50,236 nucleotides of DNA, from positions 1 through 50,236 of the forward strand of contig CAMUZC010000004.1 in the NCBI GenBank assembly GCA_947165105.1. Direction: 5' to 3'. The position numbers were made by a program, and so were the translations under genes. The stretch comes from an uncultured Lachnospiraceae bacterium. GTDB lineage: Bacteria; Bacillota_A; Clostridia; TANB77; CAG-508. The notes below the pieces were generated by a model. It was not told where the DNA came from. It ran no database searches and was given only the letters and a program-made list of their open reading frames with translations. Positions 8,161-16,934 of this stretch are shown one piece after another. How positions within the stretch are numbered: the first letter of the stretch is position 1; every line of letters begins with the position of its first letter.

Positions 8161-9603
8161 TCATTTTACATTCTCAGATACTTTCTCAATTTTCCACGGA
8201 CTAAGGCATACCGTATTTCCATTTCCTAAAATTTCAATACGCTTACAATTGTGAAGATTCTGTTTGCAGTACTCTGAAAACTTTTCTTTTACGGCTATCT
8301 CTCCGTGTTGAATAAGTAACGAATTAATATTATCGAACTGTTTTAAAAAATCGAGAAGTTCATCTCTTTTTGCGTGAGTAGAGAACTCTCCAGTAGTTCT
8401 TACTTCACATTTCTTCTTTTTAGGAACATCACCTATTTGTACTATTTCTCCTTCTTTTGCATTAATAAGATGATATCCTAATGTTGTTGGTGCAGTATAT
8501 CCTACAAAATGTATTGCAGAGTCTTTTCTTTCAATAATCTTTGGGATATACTCCTGTGCTGGTCCATGATTAGCCATTCCCGAGGTAGTTAGTATGATTT
8601 TTTTCATATGAGATTTTATTATTACATCCCTTATCTCTTTGTTCATAAAATTGAGATTTACAGGATAAAAATCTTTCATATTTTCTGAAATATTCAACCG
8701 ATACTTATACATATTGCAGTAATCAATGAGTAATCTTCCATCTGCATAAATAGGAATATCTTTACTTAATCTTCCACTTTCCTGCAGTTTCTTCAACTCA
8801 TACATTATTTCCTGACCTCTTGCTAAGGAAAACACTGGTATCAATATTAAGTTTTTGGTTTCAAGCAATTCAATGATGTTGTTTGCAAAAACAGGTCTTT
8901 TCGCTTCTGTCGAATCAATATGTCCATACGTTGATTCTGTTATTATATTAATTGGAATTTTTGATACCCAAAAAGGTAATTCCCGAACTGCAAAAAACGC
9001 ATTGTTTGCTTTATAATCTCCCATTGCCAAAATATCGATAGATTCACAACCCGGAGCGCTTATGTGTATAAATGTTAAAGCCGAACCAATGAGATGTCCA
9101 TTCATGAAAAATATGACTTTTATACCAGGATATGGTTCAAACCATTTTTCAAAATCATGTGAAGCAACATTTTCCAGTGTAGTTCTTACATCAGACATTG
9201 CATACAACTGTGAAAGTCCATTCTCGTCTGCATTCATCTTGAGGACCTTTTCGCTATCCCCCAAAGAAAGGCTTAACATTTTAGAAGTGTCTTTTGTTGT
9301 GTGTATTAGACCAGTGTATCCTCTTTTGTATAAAAGAGGAAGACGACCTACATGGTCGGTGTGATTGTGCGTCACAAGTACAAATCGTATGTCTTCCGGT
9401 TCAAAGCTAAACGGTGCTCTGTTTCTTAGTTCACTGCTCACTTCTTCTCCTTCTTTAGCATACTCATCTCCCTGATACAATCCACAGTCAATCAAGAATT
9501 TTACTTTTCCATCTGGCATGTGTATTGTTACTTGTGTACAACTTCCGGTTACATTTTCATGTTCTGAACAAATGTCCACCCGAAGCTTAAACTGGCTTCC
9601 CAT
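8161..9603 (-). CDS. Metallo-beta-lactamase/beta-CASP family RNA-processing-type hydrolase
   Basis: 480 residues. The MBL core has the zinc motif HNHTDH at 79-84, an upstream LIDCGLYQG strand and the conserved GSALTFIH and ITESTYG segments. A beta-CASP region follows (IPVFSLARGQEIMYEL, then LTTSGMANHGPA and VGYTAPTTLGY), and the C-terminal RMMBL-type part ends near HAKRDELL. Members of this family (CPSF73-like, RNase J relatives) cleave RNA. Its base composition is visibly higher in GC than that of its neighbours. It uses CGG as an in-frame arginine codon three times (8700-8698, 8985-8983, 9582-9580), a codon otherwise nearly absent here, which suggests acquisition. The promoter carries an operator-like palindrome. 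Confidence 0.88.
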   Translation of the reverse strand: MGSQFKLRVDICSEHENVTGSCTQVTIHMPDGKVKFLIDCGLYQGDEYAKEGEEVSSELRNRAPFSFEPEDIRFVLVTHNHTDHVGRLPLLYKRGYTGLIHTTKDTSKMLSLSLGDSEKVLKMNADENGLSQLYAMSDVRTTLENVASHDFEKWFEPYPGIKVIFFMNGHLIGSALTFIHISAPGCESIDILAMGDYKANNAFFAVRELPFWVSKIPINIITESTYGHIDSTEAKRPVFANNIIELLETKNLILIPVFSLARGQEIMYELKKLQESGRLSKDIPIYADGRLLIDYCNMYKYRLNISENMKDFYPVNLNFMNKEIRDVIIKSHMKKIILTTSGMANHGPAQEYIPKIIERKDSAIHFVGYTAPTTLGYHLINAKEGEIVQIGDVPKKKKCEVRTTGEFSTHAKRDELLDFLKQFDNINSLLIQHGEIAVKEKFSEYCKQNLHNCKRIEILGNGNTVCLSPWKIEKVSENVK

Positions 9604-9659
9604 ATGTTGGGACCCCCTTTCAATTTGTTAACGCTTATTAGTTGGTTAACAGAGATTGT

Positions 9660-9716
9660 GTAATGTATCCTTGGACACATTACACACATTATATACGAAT
9701 TTTCATAATTTTACAA
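9660..9716 (-). promoter_or_regulatory. Promoter of the beta-CASP gene with operator-like palindrome
   Basis: Minus-strand TTGTAA (9716-9711), 17-base spacer, TATAAT (9693-9688). Immediately downstream (9683-9660) is a 24-base near-perfect palindrome with GTAATGTGTCC and GGATACATTAC arms, covering the expected start site. This is the position for a repressor operator or a 5' mRNA hairpin. Confidence 0.6.
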
Positions 9717-9737
9717 TATTTTTGGAAAATATGGAAT

Positions 9738-9773
9738 AAAAAATGACTAAATTTGAAGCATTTAGTCATTTTT
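9738..9773 (-). terminator. Terminator downstream of the DUF1540 gene
   Basis: AAAATGACTAAAT and ATTTAGTCATTTT arms with a 6-base loop and flanking A/T runs, eleven bases past the stop at 9785. Confidence 0.75.
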
Positions 9774-9784
9774 AAAGCTAATTT

Positions 9785-9949
9785 TTATTTATCAAACTCA
9801 TAACTACTACACATAGACTCATCAGCCTTTTTAGTGTGACAATCTTGCATAGGAGTCACTTTAATTTGTTTTAATGTACATTCTTTGTTGTCCATGTTAT
9901 TATATTTACAGCTTCCTACTGTACAATTAATTTTTTGAATCTTTTCCAT
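9785..9949 (-). CDS. DUF1540 domain-containing small Cys-rich protein
   Basis: 54 residues. The spacing is CTVGSCKYN, then a second Cys after NKE, the L-K-x-I-x-V strand, and closing Cys residues (QDCHTK, MCSSY). This is the DUF1540 pattern, a small metal- or disulfide-stabilised domain common in sporulating Clostridia, often in tandem; function unknown. An AGGGTGG precedes the ATG at 9949. It is a monocistronic unit with its own terminator. Confidence 0.85.
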   Translation of the reverse strand: MEKIQKINCTVGSCKYNNMDNKECTLKQIKVTPMQDCHTKKADESMCSSYEFDK

Positions 9950-10007
9950 AAAAACCACCCTTTCAATACTTATTATTTGTTATTATTGATGTTTTTATGT
10001 AAGATTA

Positions 10008-10628
10008 TTAAATTTTTCTTTTTAGTTGTTTATAATATCTGTGTCCTAAAATTTCTTCGTTAACGCTTTCATAAAATTCCTGCTTATTAATTGAATAAAT
10101 AACAAAATTTTCCTTTTCGTTAGTTTTTTCGTTTATTCGTCTGTCTCTTAAAATAGCTTCTTTTTTCATCCCGATTTCTTCTAGAATTATATTAGTGTTT
10201 ACGTTTTGTTCATAATATGAACATTCTATTAATTCAACATTCTTTTTTATAAATAAAAAATTAAAAATTTGCACTAATGCATCTTTCATAAAATTATTGT
10301 CCCAATATTTATAAGACATCATCCATGAAATATTGCACATTTTGTTCTTTGGTGAATAATTACTAACTCGTATACTCCCTACTAAGTTTTTTGTAACTTT
10401 ATCTTCTACTGCCCATATTGGTTCGTCTGTATAATATTCGTTTATTGCTGATTTTATTATCATTTTAGTTTTTTCAATGCCTTCAATTATTTTTCTTTCG
10501 TTTTCTCCAGCTATGTCAATGTTATTTTCATCTTCTATATTTTCATCAAGATTAAGATATGCTTGTTTAGCATCTTTCATTTCAAATCTTCGTACAATAA
10601 CATTGTTTGTTTTAAAATGCTTTGTCAT
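10008..10628 (-). CDS. GNAT-family N-acetyltransferase (RimJ/RimL-like)
   Basis: 206 residues. The opening VIVRRFEMKDAKQAY is typical of the RimJ/RimL ribosomal-protein acetyltransferase subfamily. The central strand NLVGSIRVSNYSPKNKMCNI and the WDNNFMKDALVQIFNFLF helix take the place of the acetyl-CoA loop, followed by the NVNTNIILEEIGMKKEA block that recurs in this subfamily. The acetyl-CoA loop (normally QxxGxG/A) is poorly conserved, so activity is less certain than the fold. The substrate is unknown. It follows the response regulator with about 120 bases between. Confidence 0.75.
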   Translation of the reverse strand: MTKHFKTNNVIVRRFEMKDAKQAYLNLDENIEDENNIDIAGENERKIIEGIEKTKMIIKSAINEYYTDEPIWAVEDKVTKNLVGSIRVSNYSPKNKMCNISWMMSYKYWDNNFMKDALVQIFNFLFIKKNVELIECSYYEQNVNTNIILEEIGMKKEAILRDRRINEKTNEKENFVIYSINKQEFYESVNEEILGHRYYKQLKRKI

Positions 10629-10721
10629 AAAATCTCCCCTTTTTACTTACTGTTAACACTAATATATTGAATTTTATCTTATTCTGCGACAACATACACT
10701 ATTATAAGAATCATTTATGAC

Positions 10722-10763
10722 AAATAAGTGACTAAAATAATTAAATTTTAGTCACTTATTTTA
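10722..10763 (-). terminator. Terminator overlapping the end of the response regulator gene
   Basis: AAATAAGTGACTAAAAT and its complement form a 17-bp stem with a 5-base loop. The upstream arm contains the last codons and stop of the gene at 10748. Confidence 0.75.
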
Positions 10764-11461
10764 TTTAATATATATCCTATTCCTCTAACTGTTTGTATTG
10801 TTTGTTTTTCATGACCTTGTGAGTCTGAAATTTTTAATCTTAATCTTTTAATGTATACAGATAATGTATTGTCATTTACATAGTTTCCATCTATGTCCCA
10901 TATTTTATCTAACAGTTCTTCTCTGGTTATTACTTTATTAATATTATTTAAAAACATTAATAGAATTTTATATTCTAAACTTGTCAAATATATTTCTTTT
11001 AGATTTTTATACACTTTTGCTTTATCTGTGTCTACTTTCAGTGTTCCATATTTTATTATATTTTCGTATTTTTTACCTGGTGTATATCTTCTTAATACAC
11101 TTTTTATTCTAGAAACTAGCTCGCTATTTCTGAGAGGTTTTGCTATATAATCATCTGCACCTATGTCAAGTCCATATACAATATTAGATTCTTCAATTCT
11201 TTCAGAAATAAAAATTACAGGCCTATCAGACATGCTTTTTATATATTTGCATATTTCAAATCCCGTTCCATCTGGTAATTGCACGTCTAATAAAAAGAGA
11301 TCAAAGTCATTGTTTTTTATAACTTCCATTGCTTCTCTTTTTGTATTTATAATTTGCACATTAAAATTTTCCTTTTTTAGTATGTATTCTAAGCTTTCTA
11401 TTATACTACTACTATCTTCAACAACTAATATTTTTATACTATTTTCTATATGACTTAACAT
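10748..11461 (-). CDS. OmpR/PhoB-family response regulator (orphan)
   Basis: 237 residues. The receiver domain (about 10-125) has the acidic pair ED at 15-16, phospho-acceptor Asp59 (LFLLDVQLPDG) and the AKPLRNSEL lysine. The C-terminal winged helix (about 145-237) has TSLEYKILLMFL, the recognition segment DNTLSVYIKRLRLKI and RGIGYIL. An ATG at 11476 is in frame, but GGAGAGG lies within that extension six bases before the ATG at 11461, so I start there. No histidine kinase is adjacent, so its partner and regulon are unknown. Confidence 0.93.
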   Translation of the reverse strand: MLSHIENSIKILVVEDSSSIIESLEYILKKENFNVQIINTKREAMEVIKNNDFDLFLLDVQLPDGTGFEICKYIKSMSDRPVIFISERIEESNIVYGLDIGADDYIAKPLRNSELVSRIKSVLRRYTPGKKYENIIKYGTLKVDTDKAKVYKNLKEIYLTSLEYKILLMFLNNINKVITREELLDKIWDIDGNYVNDNTLSVYIKRLRLKISDSQGHEKQTIQTVRGIGYILNKISD

Positions 11462-11589
11462 ATTATCCCTCTCCATTTCACATTATTATGTGCTCGGTAT
11501 AATGCTTTATGTTAAGTGATATTATATCAACATTCTACTCATTTTTCAATAGTTTTTCGCAATTATGTATAGTTTTTATTTATATTAAA

Positions 11590-12309
11590 CTATTTTATTG
11601 TTTTAATTGCTTCTTCTGTAACTTTGTTTTTATCAAACTTGTTAAATACAAATATTAAAACTACTGCTACCGCAATTATTGCAATGTATATTAAACCTGC
11701 TGTTTTTAAATTTCCTGCTAAAATTTTCTCTCCAGCATATGTTGAAGAAATTATTGATGGAATTCTTGCAAGTGTAGATATTAGAATAAACTTCCATGGC
11801 TTAATTGGAAGCAATCCTGCAATGTATACAAGCAAATCTTTTGGCGTACCTGGTAATAAAAATAGAATTAGCATTATTATTTCTACTTTCTTAGGATCTT
11901 GAAACAGTTTGCTTTTTTCTATTTTTTTCACCTTTTCCTCATCGCTAAATGCATATACAAATTTTCTTCCTAAAATTCTTACCAAAAAGAAAATTGCTGT
12001 TGAAATGATTGCGGAAGAAATTAAAATAAATATTGTTCCGCCTACGCCTCCATAGCACATTCCTGCAAGAATTTCAATTGGTTCACCTGGAATTATGAAT
12101 AAAAATATCTGTGCTACCTGTAAACCGAATAATAATAACATTCCTAAAAAGCCTGAATTCTGTATTCTATTTTTAAATTCTATTTTACCTTCCGTAGTTG
12201 TTAAATTTCTTATTATAGGAAAGAAATTTATTGTAGCAATTACAAATATTGCTACCACAATTATTAATATTAATATTTTTAATATATTTGCTTTTTTCTT
12301 ATGATTCAT
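11590..12309 (-). CDS. TVP38/TMEM64 (VTT/DedA-like) membrane protein
   Basis: 239 residues with about five or six hydrophobic segments, starting with one at 9-30. The VTT signature is visible as LFIIPGEPIEILAGMCYGG followed by a helix, then the re-entrant LFLLPGTPKDLLVYIAGLLP, a pattern of SNARE-associated/DedA-like proteins linked to lipid flipping across the membrane. The C-terminus is positively charged. It lies just downstream of the 3' half of the interrupted peroxiredoxin gene, with an AAGGAGCAG before the ATG. The exact substrate is unknown. Confidence 0.85.
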   Translation of the reverse strand: MNHKKKANILKILILIIVVAIFVIATINFFPIIRNLTTTEGKIEFKNRIQNSGFLGMLLLFGLQVAQIFLFIIPGEPIEILAGMCYGGVGGTIFILISSAIISTAIFFLVRILGRKFVYAFSDEEKVKKIEKSKLFQDPKKVEIIMLILFLLPGTPKDLLVYIAGLLPIKPWKFILISTLARIPSIISSTYAGEKILAGNLKTAGLIYIAIIAVAVVLIFVFNKFDKNKVTEEAIKTIK

Positions 12310-12372
12310 TTTCTGCTCCTTTATCTGCTACTTTTCTTTATACATATATCATAACATACAAAAAGCAATTTA

Positions 12373-12909
12373 TCAATTTAAAAAGTTGCAATCTTTTGGA
12401 TTCTTAAAACTCAAATACCAAGCCATTCCATTCTTGTTTTCTTCAATCTCTTTATTTCTTCTCAATAATTCATTGAAAGTTGTTGGACTCTTTGCAATAA
12501 CTGGATTACAAGGAATCCAATTTGCTGGAGTTGATGCGTCATTTCTATCAGCTATCTGTAAAGCTTGCAATGCTCTTAAAATTTCCGGAATACATCTTCC
12601 GCACATTCATAGGATAGACTAAAATAAGTCTAATTACACCTTTATCATCTATTATAAAAACATTTCTTACAGTTGCTGTAGAGCTAATGTTTGATGCAAC
12701 CATTCCATATTTCCTTGCAATTTCCCCGCTTCTATCAGCAATTACCGGAAAAGGCACTTTTATGCCTGTCAAACAGTAAATATTATATAGCCATGCTAAA
12801 TGAGATGCATTTGAATCTATGCTTAATCCGTAATAAGCATGTGTTTAATTGTTCAAAATATGTATTTGCCTTTGAAAATGCTATAAATTCTGTTGTACAT
12901 ACAGGGGTA
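12373..12909 (-). pseudogene. Peroxiredoxin (Prx6/1-Cys type), 3' part of an interrupted gene with two +1 shifts at CGG
   Basis: Read in three consecutive frames this is the C-terminal ~180 residues of a peroxiredoxin: TPVCTTEFIAFSKA with the peroxidatic Cys, LSIDSNASHLAWLYNIYCL, VPFPVIADRSGEIARKYGM, then VGRCIPEILRALQALQ and STPANWIPC. The frame changes at in-frame CGG codons at 12830-12828 (TTA CGG ATT) and 12601-12599 (GTG CGG AAG). Skipping the C gives GGA and restores L-G-L-S-I-D-S and M-N-V-G-R exactly. No stop codon or other lesion is present. Its 5' half is at 20277-20427, displaced by a mobile element. In free-living anaerobes such enzymes detoxify hydroperoxides. Confidence 0.85.
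12904..12909. repeat. Left attachment-site repeat (GGGGTA)
   Basis: Copy next to the recombinase gene. The flanking minus-strand sequence continues outward into the 3' half of the peroxiredoxin gene. Confidence 0.6.
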
Positions 12910-13023
12910 TGCTCCTTAATATGGGTATCCGCCAAACTTGTCTCTTCTGAATCCCTAAACATATTTGTGTTTTTTTATTACAAAATTTAAATTACTGTTG
13001 ATTAATTTAAAATTCTATTTGTA

Positions 13024-14599
13024 CTATGTCAGTAACTTAATATTAGCTTTCAAATCAAATTTTACAGTCTTGTCATGATAAATCCATACTGTATCGATTA
13101 TGTATTCAAGCATTGCTCTGCTTGGTTCTTCACAATTAATTATTTCATCAAAATAGTTTATTGCCGTTTTAATGTTTTCTATTTTTTCTGTAATTAATTG
13201 TTCTTCTTGCTTTTCGAGCATTTTCTTTAATTTAATTATAGTATCTAGTTTTTCTTTTTCCAATTTAGTATATGTATCTGTTATTAGTTCTCTTTGTTCT
13301 ATATTGATTATCGTTGATAAGTCTTTTATTTTCTGTTGTAATAACATTTTATATTCTAAGTTGGTCTGTTCTAATTCTTGTTGTAATTTCTTTTTATTGC
13401 TTTGTTTATTCTTTTGACAATGTGAGACCCTGATTTCATTTATTTTGTTAAAATAGACCATTCTCGTTACTTTTAAAAACTCTTTAAATTGAATCCATAT
13501 ATCTTCTTCTGGCACTTCGTGCACCTTACATCTTTTTGGTCCATATTTTTTATAATCGTTACATTCATAAGCTTTTTTGTTATTCTTTCTTCTAATAACC
13601 ATTCCGGATGCTGCTCTACCACATTCTGCACATTTGCAAAATCCTCCAAAGAAATAGTTTCGTTTTGCTCTTCCGACTTTTTGAGCTCATAGCTACTTTT
13701 CTTTTTCTTATTTCATTTGCTAGCTTAAATGTTTCTGGTGATATTATTGCCTCGTGATGATTTTCAAAGATAAAGTGTTCGCTTTCTGGCAATTTTATTG
13801 CTTTACCTCTAATTGATAAAGTCTTCTTTTTGTGTGTTCTTAAGGTTCCGCAATATATGTCATTACCAAGAATATTTTTTATCATATAATCTGACCATAG
13901 TTTTTGAACTGGGTGTTTATAAATACGTCCTCTTTCTAAATGTTTTTTTTGATAATATACAGATGGCGTTGGATAGCTATATTTTTCATTTAGTATGTCT
14001 GTTATTTTCTTCATTCCATAGCCATCTATGTATAATTTAAAAATAAGTTGAATAACAGGCTTTATATCTTCATCTATATAAAGTTTAGTTTGGTCATCTT
14101 TATCTTTTATATATCCATAATGATTTCCCATTATAAGTCTTCCTGTTTTTTGTTTTGAATACATATGGTCTCTTGTCTTTTTAGAACAGTCTTTTACATA
14201 TCTTTCATTGTACCAAGTTGTAATTCCTATTGTGTCATCTCTATCATTTAGAACATCATAACTTCCTCCCATTTCTGACACTAATATTAAATTTTTTTGC
14301 ATATTTTTGAACTCATCTATTAATACTAAAACTTTGCCATTATTTCTGCCTATTCTTGAAAGATCTTTTGCTAGTACAACATCTATTTCTCCAGTATGTA
14401 CTTTTTTAATCATTTTTGAGAACTCTGGTCTATCTAAAGTATAGCCTGAAAAATTGTCATCTATGTAGAAATCATCTTCCGATATTCTCCAACCCCTAGT
14501 TATTGCATAGTCTTGAAGTATTACTTTCTGTTCTTCTATGCTTGAATAATTTTCTTTGTCTTCATCTCTGCTTAATCTACAATATCCTACTACTCTCAT
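13024..14599 (-). CDS. Large serine recombinase, split by a +1 shift at CGG
   Basis: Together about 525 residues, the normal length for a large serine integrase. The N-terminal resolvase domain carries the nucleophile in VVGYCRLSRDEDKENYSS (Ser10), FIDD/YIDDNFSG and the DVVLAKDLSRIGRN block. The recombinase domain follows (YGYIKDKDDQTKLYI, LRTHKKKTLSIRGK). The frame breaks in AGT CGG AAG at 13675-13673. Dropping the C continues as SGRAKRNYFFGGFCKCAEC, which is the expected zinc-ribbon start, then a coiled coil (QKNKQSNKKKLQQELEQ) and the C-terminal tail. Zero frame instead ends 18 codons later. It is either frameshifted and dead, or decoded by +1 frameshifting. Confidence 0.85.
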
Positions 14600-14687
14600 A
14601 TATATCTGCTCCTTTCGTTTCTTTTAGAAATTATTGTTTAGCTTGATATATATGTAAATTGCTGTTTTAGATATTAAACTCATTATA

Positions 14688-14900
14688 TTACATTGCATTG
14701 TCTTTTTCCACCTCAAACATAATAATTTTTTCTAATATTTTTAAATAATCATTATATCCGCTTACAAATATAGCTACCTTGGTATTTGTGCTTTTTATTT
14801 CTTTTATTTTTTCTTGTGTTACTTCATTTTGCATTTCTTCTTTGGTGAGATATATTTGAATATATGTAATTTGATTGTATTTTGATTTCAGTACTCTCAT
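14688..14900 (-). CDS. Small hypothetical protein of the mobile element
   Basis: 70 residues, start preceded by GGAGGAA. It opens with beta-strand-like residues (MRVLKSKYNQITYIQIYL), then a charged helix (TKEEMQNEVTQEKIKEI) and a second strand VAIFVSGYND. No known motif. Small proteins of this kind often sit directly upstream of the recombinase gene in Firmicute elements. The position suggests a directionality or accessory factor, but this is a guess. Confidence 0.5.
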   Translation of the reverse strand: MRVLKSKYNQITYIQIYLTKEEMQNEVTQEKIKEIKSTNTKVAIFVSGYNDYLKILEKIIMFEVEKDNAM

Positions 14901-15014
14901 AATGTTCCTCCGTAGTAAATATTATGTTTTTAGAATATATATATTCTTTTTTCTTCTCTACTTATAAAATTTAAAACGTATGCATTAATCCTCTATATTA
15001 TGAAAATAGTATTT

Positions 15015-15489
15015 TCAATTTACATAGAATTGATTCCAGTATTCGTCTGGATGCTCTCTTTCTATATAATTATTTTTATTTGTTATATTTCTTTTTATAA
15101 CTTTACACTTATTCACTATAGGTGATAGCTCCTTTTGACCACTTATATAGTTATTTGTAGCTATTGGAGAGAGTCGTTCACAATTATAGGTATTGGCATT
15201 TTTTACAATAGGAATAATCACTCTATTCTCTATTTCCTTGCTTCCAGTTTTATAATTTAGTTTAACTTCTACATAATCTCTAGCTTTTAATTTACTTATA
15301 ATCTTCGAAGTTCTTCCAGTTGATACATTTATAATGCTAGCAATATATCTATTGCTAGCAAAACAACATTTTTCGTTTTTCACTTAAACATAGAATAACT
15401 GATAATACAAATTTTTCAGTAATAGATAAGTCCATATCAAATATTATATTCTCCGGTATCCATATTCCTTTTAATCTTGTTGTTGCCAT
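15015..15489 (-). pseudogene. Phage/plasmid-type replication initiator (winged helix) with +1 shift at CGA, shortened
   Basis: From the ATG at 15489 (AAAGGAGG upstream) frame 1 gives MATTRLKGIWIPENIIF ... TEKFVLSVILCLSEK and then stops. In the +1 frame it continues EKCCFASNRYIASIINVS and TGRTSKIISKLKARDYVEVK, a helix-turn-helix as in phage replisome-organiser proteins. The switch point is an in-frame CGA at 15375-15373 (AAA CGA AAA); dropping its C gives GAA. A one-base change in the adjacent A run would also explain it. The product would be about 157 residues, shorter than typical initiators, so the C-terminus may be lost. Confidence 0.65.
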
Positions 15490-16073
15490 ATTTTACCTCC
15501 TTTCAATTTTTTCAGTATGTACTATTCTTTTCTTTGCATATTTCTGTAAGGGCTCGATTGCATAAAAAAGAAATATCTAATTTTGATGTGAACATTTTAG
15601 GTGTCACTTCAATTTCTAGATATCTCTTTCTAATTTTTTCATAATTAACTCGTAGAGCAAGAATAGTTGTCGGACAGACAACATTAAACAGCTTGAAGGC
15701 AGAGCCTTTAACTAGTATTACAAGCCACTAATTTATATGACATTTGTCAGACATTTTTTATTACATTTTTGCGCAAAATAAATAGTGGAGTTGTTTTTGT
15801 TTTCTCCACTATACCTATTATACTATCAAATTTTCAATATTCTAGTCCTTCTTTATTTGTCCTATGTTTTTTGTTCTTACTTTTTTATCCTATTTTTTAT
15901 TCATATAAAAGTCCCAGTGGGACTTTTACCGTAAAATCTGGTATTAATTTTGCATAACCTATCATAAAATATCTTTTAATTCCATTTTAATACCATAAAA
16001 AACTCTTCAACATCAGGTGCTGAAGAGTCCTACTATTAAACAAATTCTTAAATTCAGTGTTTATATATTGAAA
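15490..16073. other. Non-coding stretch inside the element with several hairpins
   Basis: No supported gene in 584 bases. It holds an imperfect inverted repeat around 15567-15632 (AAGAAATATCTA against TAGATATCTCTTT), two back-to-back short hairpins in an unusually GC-rich patch (GTTGTC/GACAAC at 15666-15682 and AAGGC/GCCTT at 15697-15709), an ATAGTGGAG/CTCCACTAT hairpin near 15782-15813 followed by T-rich sequence on the minus strand, and a palindrome AAAAGTCCCAGTGGGACTTTT near 15907-15927. It could contain the element's origin or a small RNA. Confidence 0.5.
15996..16030 (-). terminator. Terminator downstream of the HD-domain gene
   Basis: Minus-strand ACTCTTCA and TGAAGAGT arms with an 11-base loop, followed by TTTTTT; 44 bases past the stop at 16074. 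Confidence 0.75.
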
Positions 16074-16922
16074 TTACAATTCTAATTCATTGTCTTCTAT
16101 TTTATCTTTTTCTATCATAGACTTCAAAATCTCGCTAAGCATAGATATTACGAATCTTACTGGAACATCTTTTTCTACTTTACGCACTCCACCATTTTTT
16201 ACTTTATAATCATATCTTAAAAATTGTAGTGTTTTTGCATTATCACCTTGTTCAATTGGTTCATTTGGATAATTTTCTCTTAATATATATCCAGCGTATG
16301 CTTGATTAATTTTCATTGCAAACTCCATAATAGAATTCTTTTTAGCTGTTTCAGTTCTTAACAATTTTGGATCTAGACTATTTCTAGATGATAATTTTGA
16401 CGAAAATCTTGCTCTATCTAAAGCATCTGCGTCCTTTATTATAGCAGATACTTGTTTTATCTTTTCTAAATCTTCGGTCTCATCTACGCCATAATCTCTA
16501 CATAGCTTTAACATTATTTTCTCATCTACTTCTCCTGGAATAGTATCGTTAATAACATGATAAGCAATCGCTACTTGAACAATCCCTATTTCATCTTGTG
16601 TTATTCCGTATGGATTAATTGGATTTTCTTTAAAATAGTTCCATGCAATTTCTGCACTAAGAACTCCATGTTCACCATTATCTCTATCTTTTGTTCTACC
16701 AGAATCATGGAAAGCAGCTGAGGCTAATAAAATTCTCATTTGTCTTTCATCTAAATTCTCACTTAACGCAATAATTTGTGAAAATAACATAACTTTCTGA
16801 ATATGTCCTATCTTATGTTGATACCCCAGTTCTGGAGTTAATCCTTTATAAAAATCACTTTCTGAAATTGCATTAAATGATTTGGAAAACTGGCTATTAC
16901 TATCTAAAAATTGATATGGCAT
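16074..16922 (-). CDS. HD-domain metal-dependent phosphohydrolase
   Basis: 282 residues. HD superfamily residues are visible in order: H40 (KIGHIQKV), H72-D73 (AAFHDSGRT), H85 (NGEHGVLSA), a further His in AIAYHV and the distal Asp in IKDADALDRARF. These are the normal metal ligands, so it should be active on a phosphate ester or nucleotide. It begins 12 bases after the MYG1-like gene stops and follows it in the same orientation, so the two are probably co-transcribed and work together. The substrate is not known; HD proteins range from dNTPases to cyclic-nucleotide phosphodiesterases. Confidence 0.8.
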   Translation of the reverse strand: MPYQFLDSNSQFSKSFNAISESDFYKGLTPELGYQHKIGHIQKVMLFSQIIALSENLDERQMRILLASAAFHDSGRTKDRDNGEHGVLSAEIAWNYFKENPINPYGITQDEIGIVQVAIAYHVINDTIPGEVDEKIMLKLCRDYGVDETEDLEKIKQVSAIIKDADALDRARFSSKLSSRNSLDPKLLRTETAKKNSIMEFAMKINQAYAGYILRENYPNEPIEQGDNAKTLQFLRYDYKVKNGGVRKVEKDVPVRFVISMLSEILKSMIEKDKIEDNELEL

Positions 16923-16934
16923 AAAAAATCCTCC

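Noticed and set aside
12373..12772. Treating the overlapping peroxiredoxin pieces as two separate small genes
   Set aside because: They are consecutive parts of one conserved protein joined at a CGG shift.
13024..13602. Independent zinc-ribbon/coiled-coil protein downstream of the recombinase
   Set aside because: It is the normal C-terminal part of the large serine recombinase, continuous after dropping one C.
15373..15383. Poly-A slippage as the sole explanation for the replication-protein shift
   Set aside because: Possible there (short A runs), but the other seven sites have no homopolymer, so it is not a general explanation.
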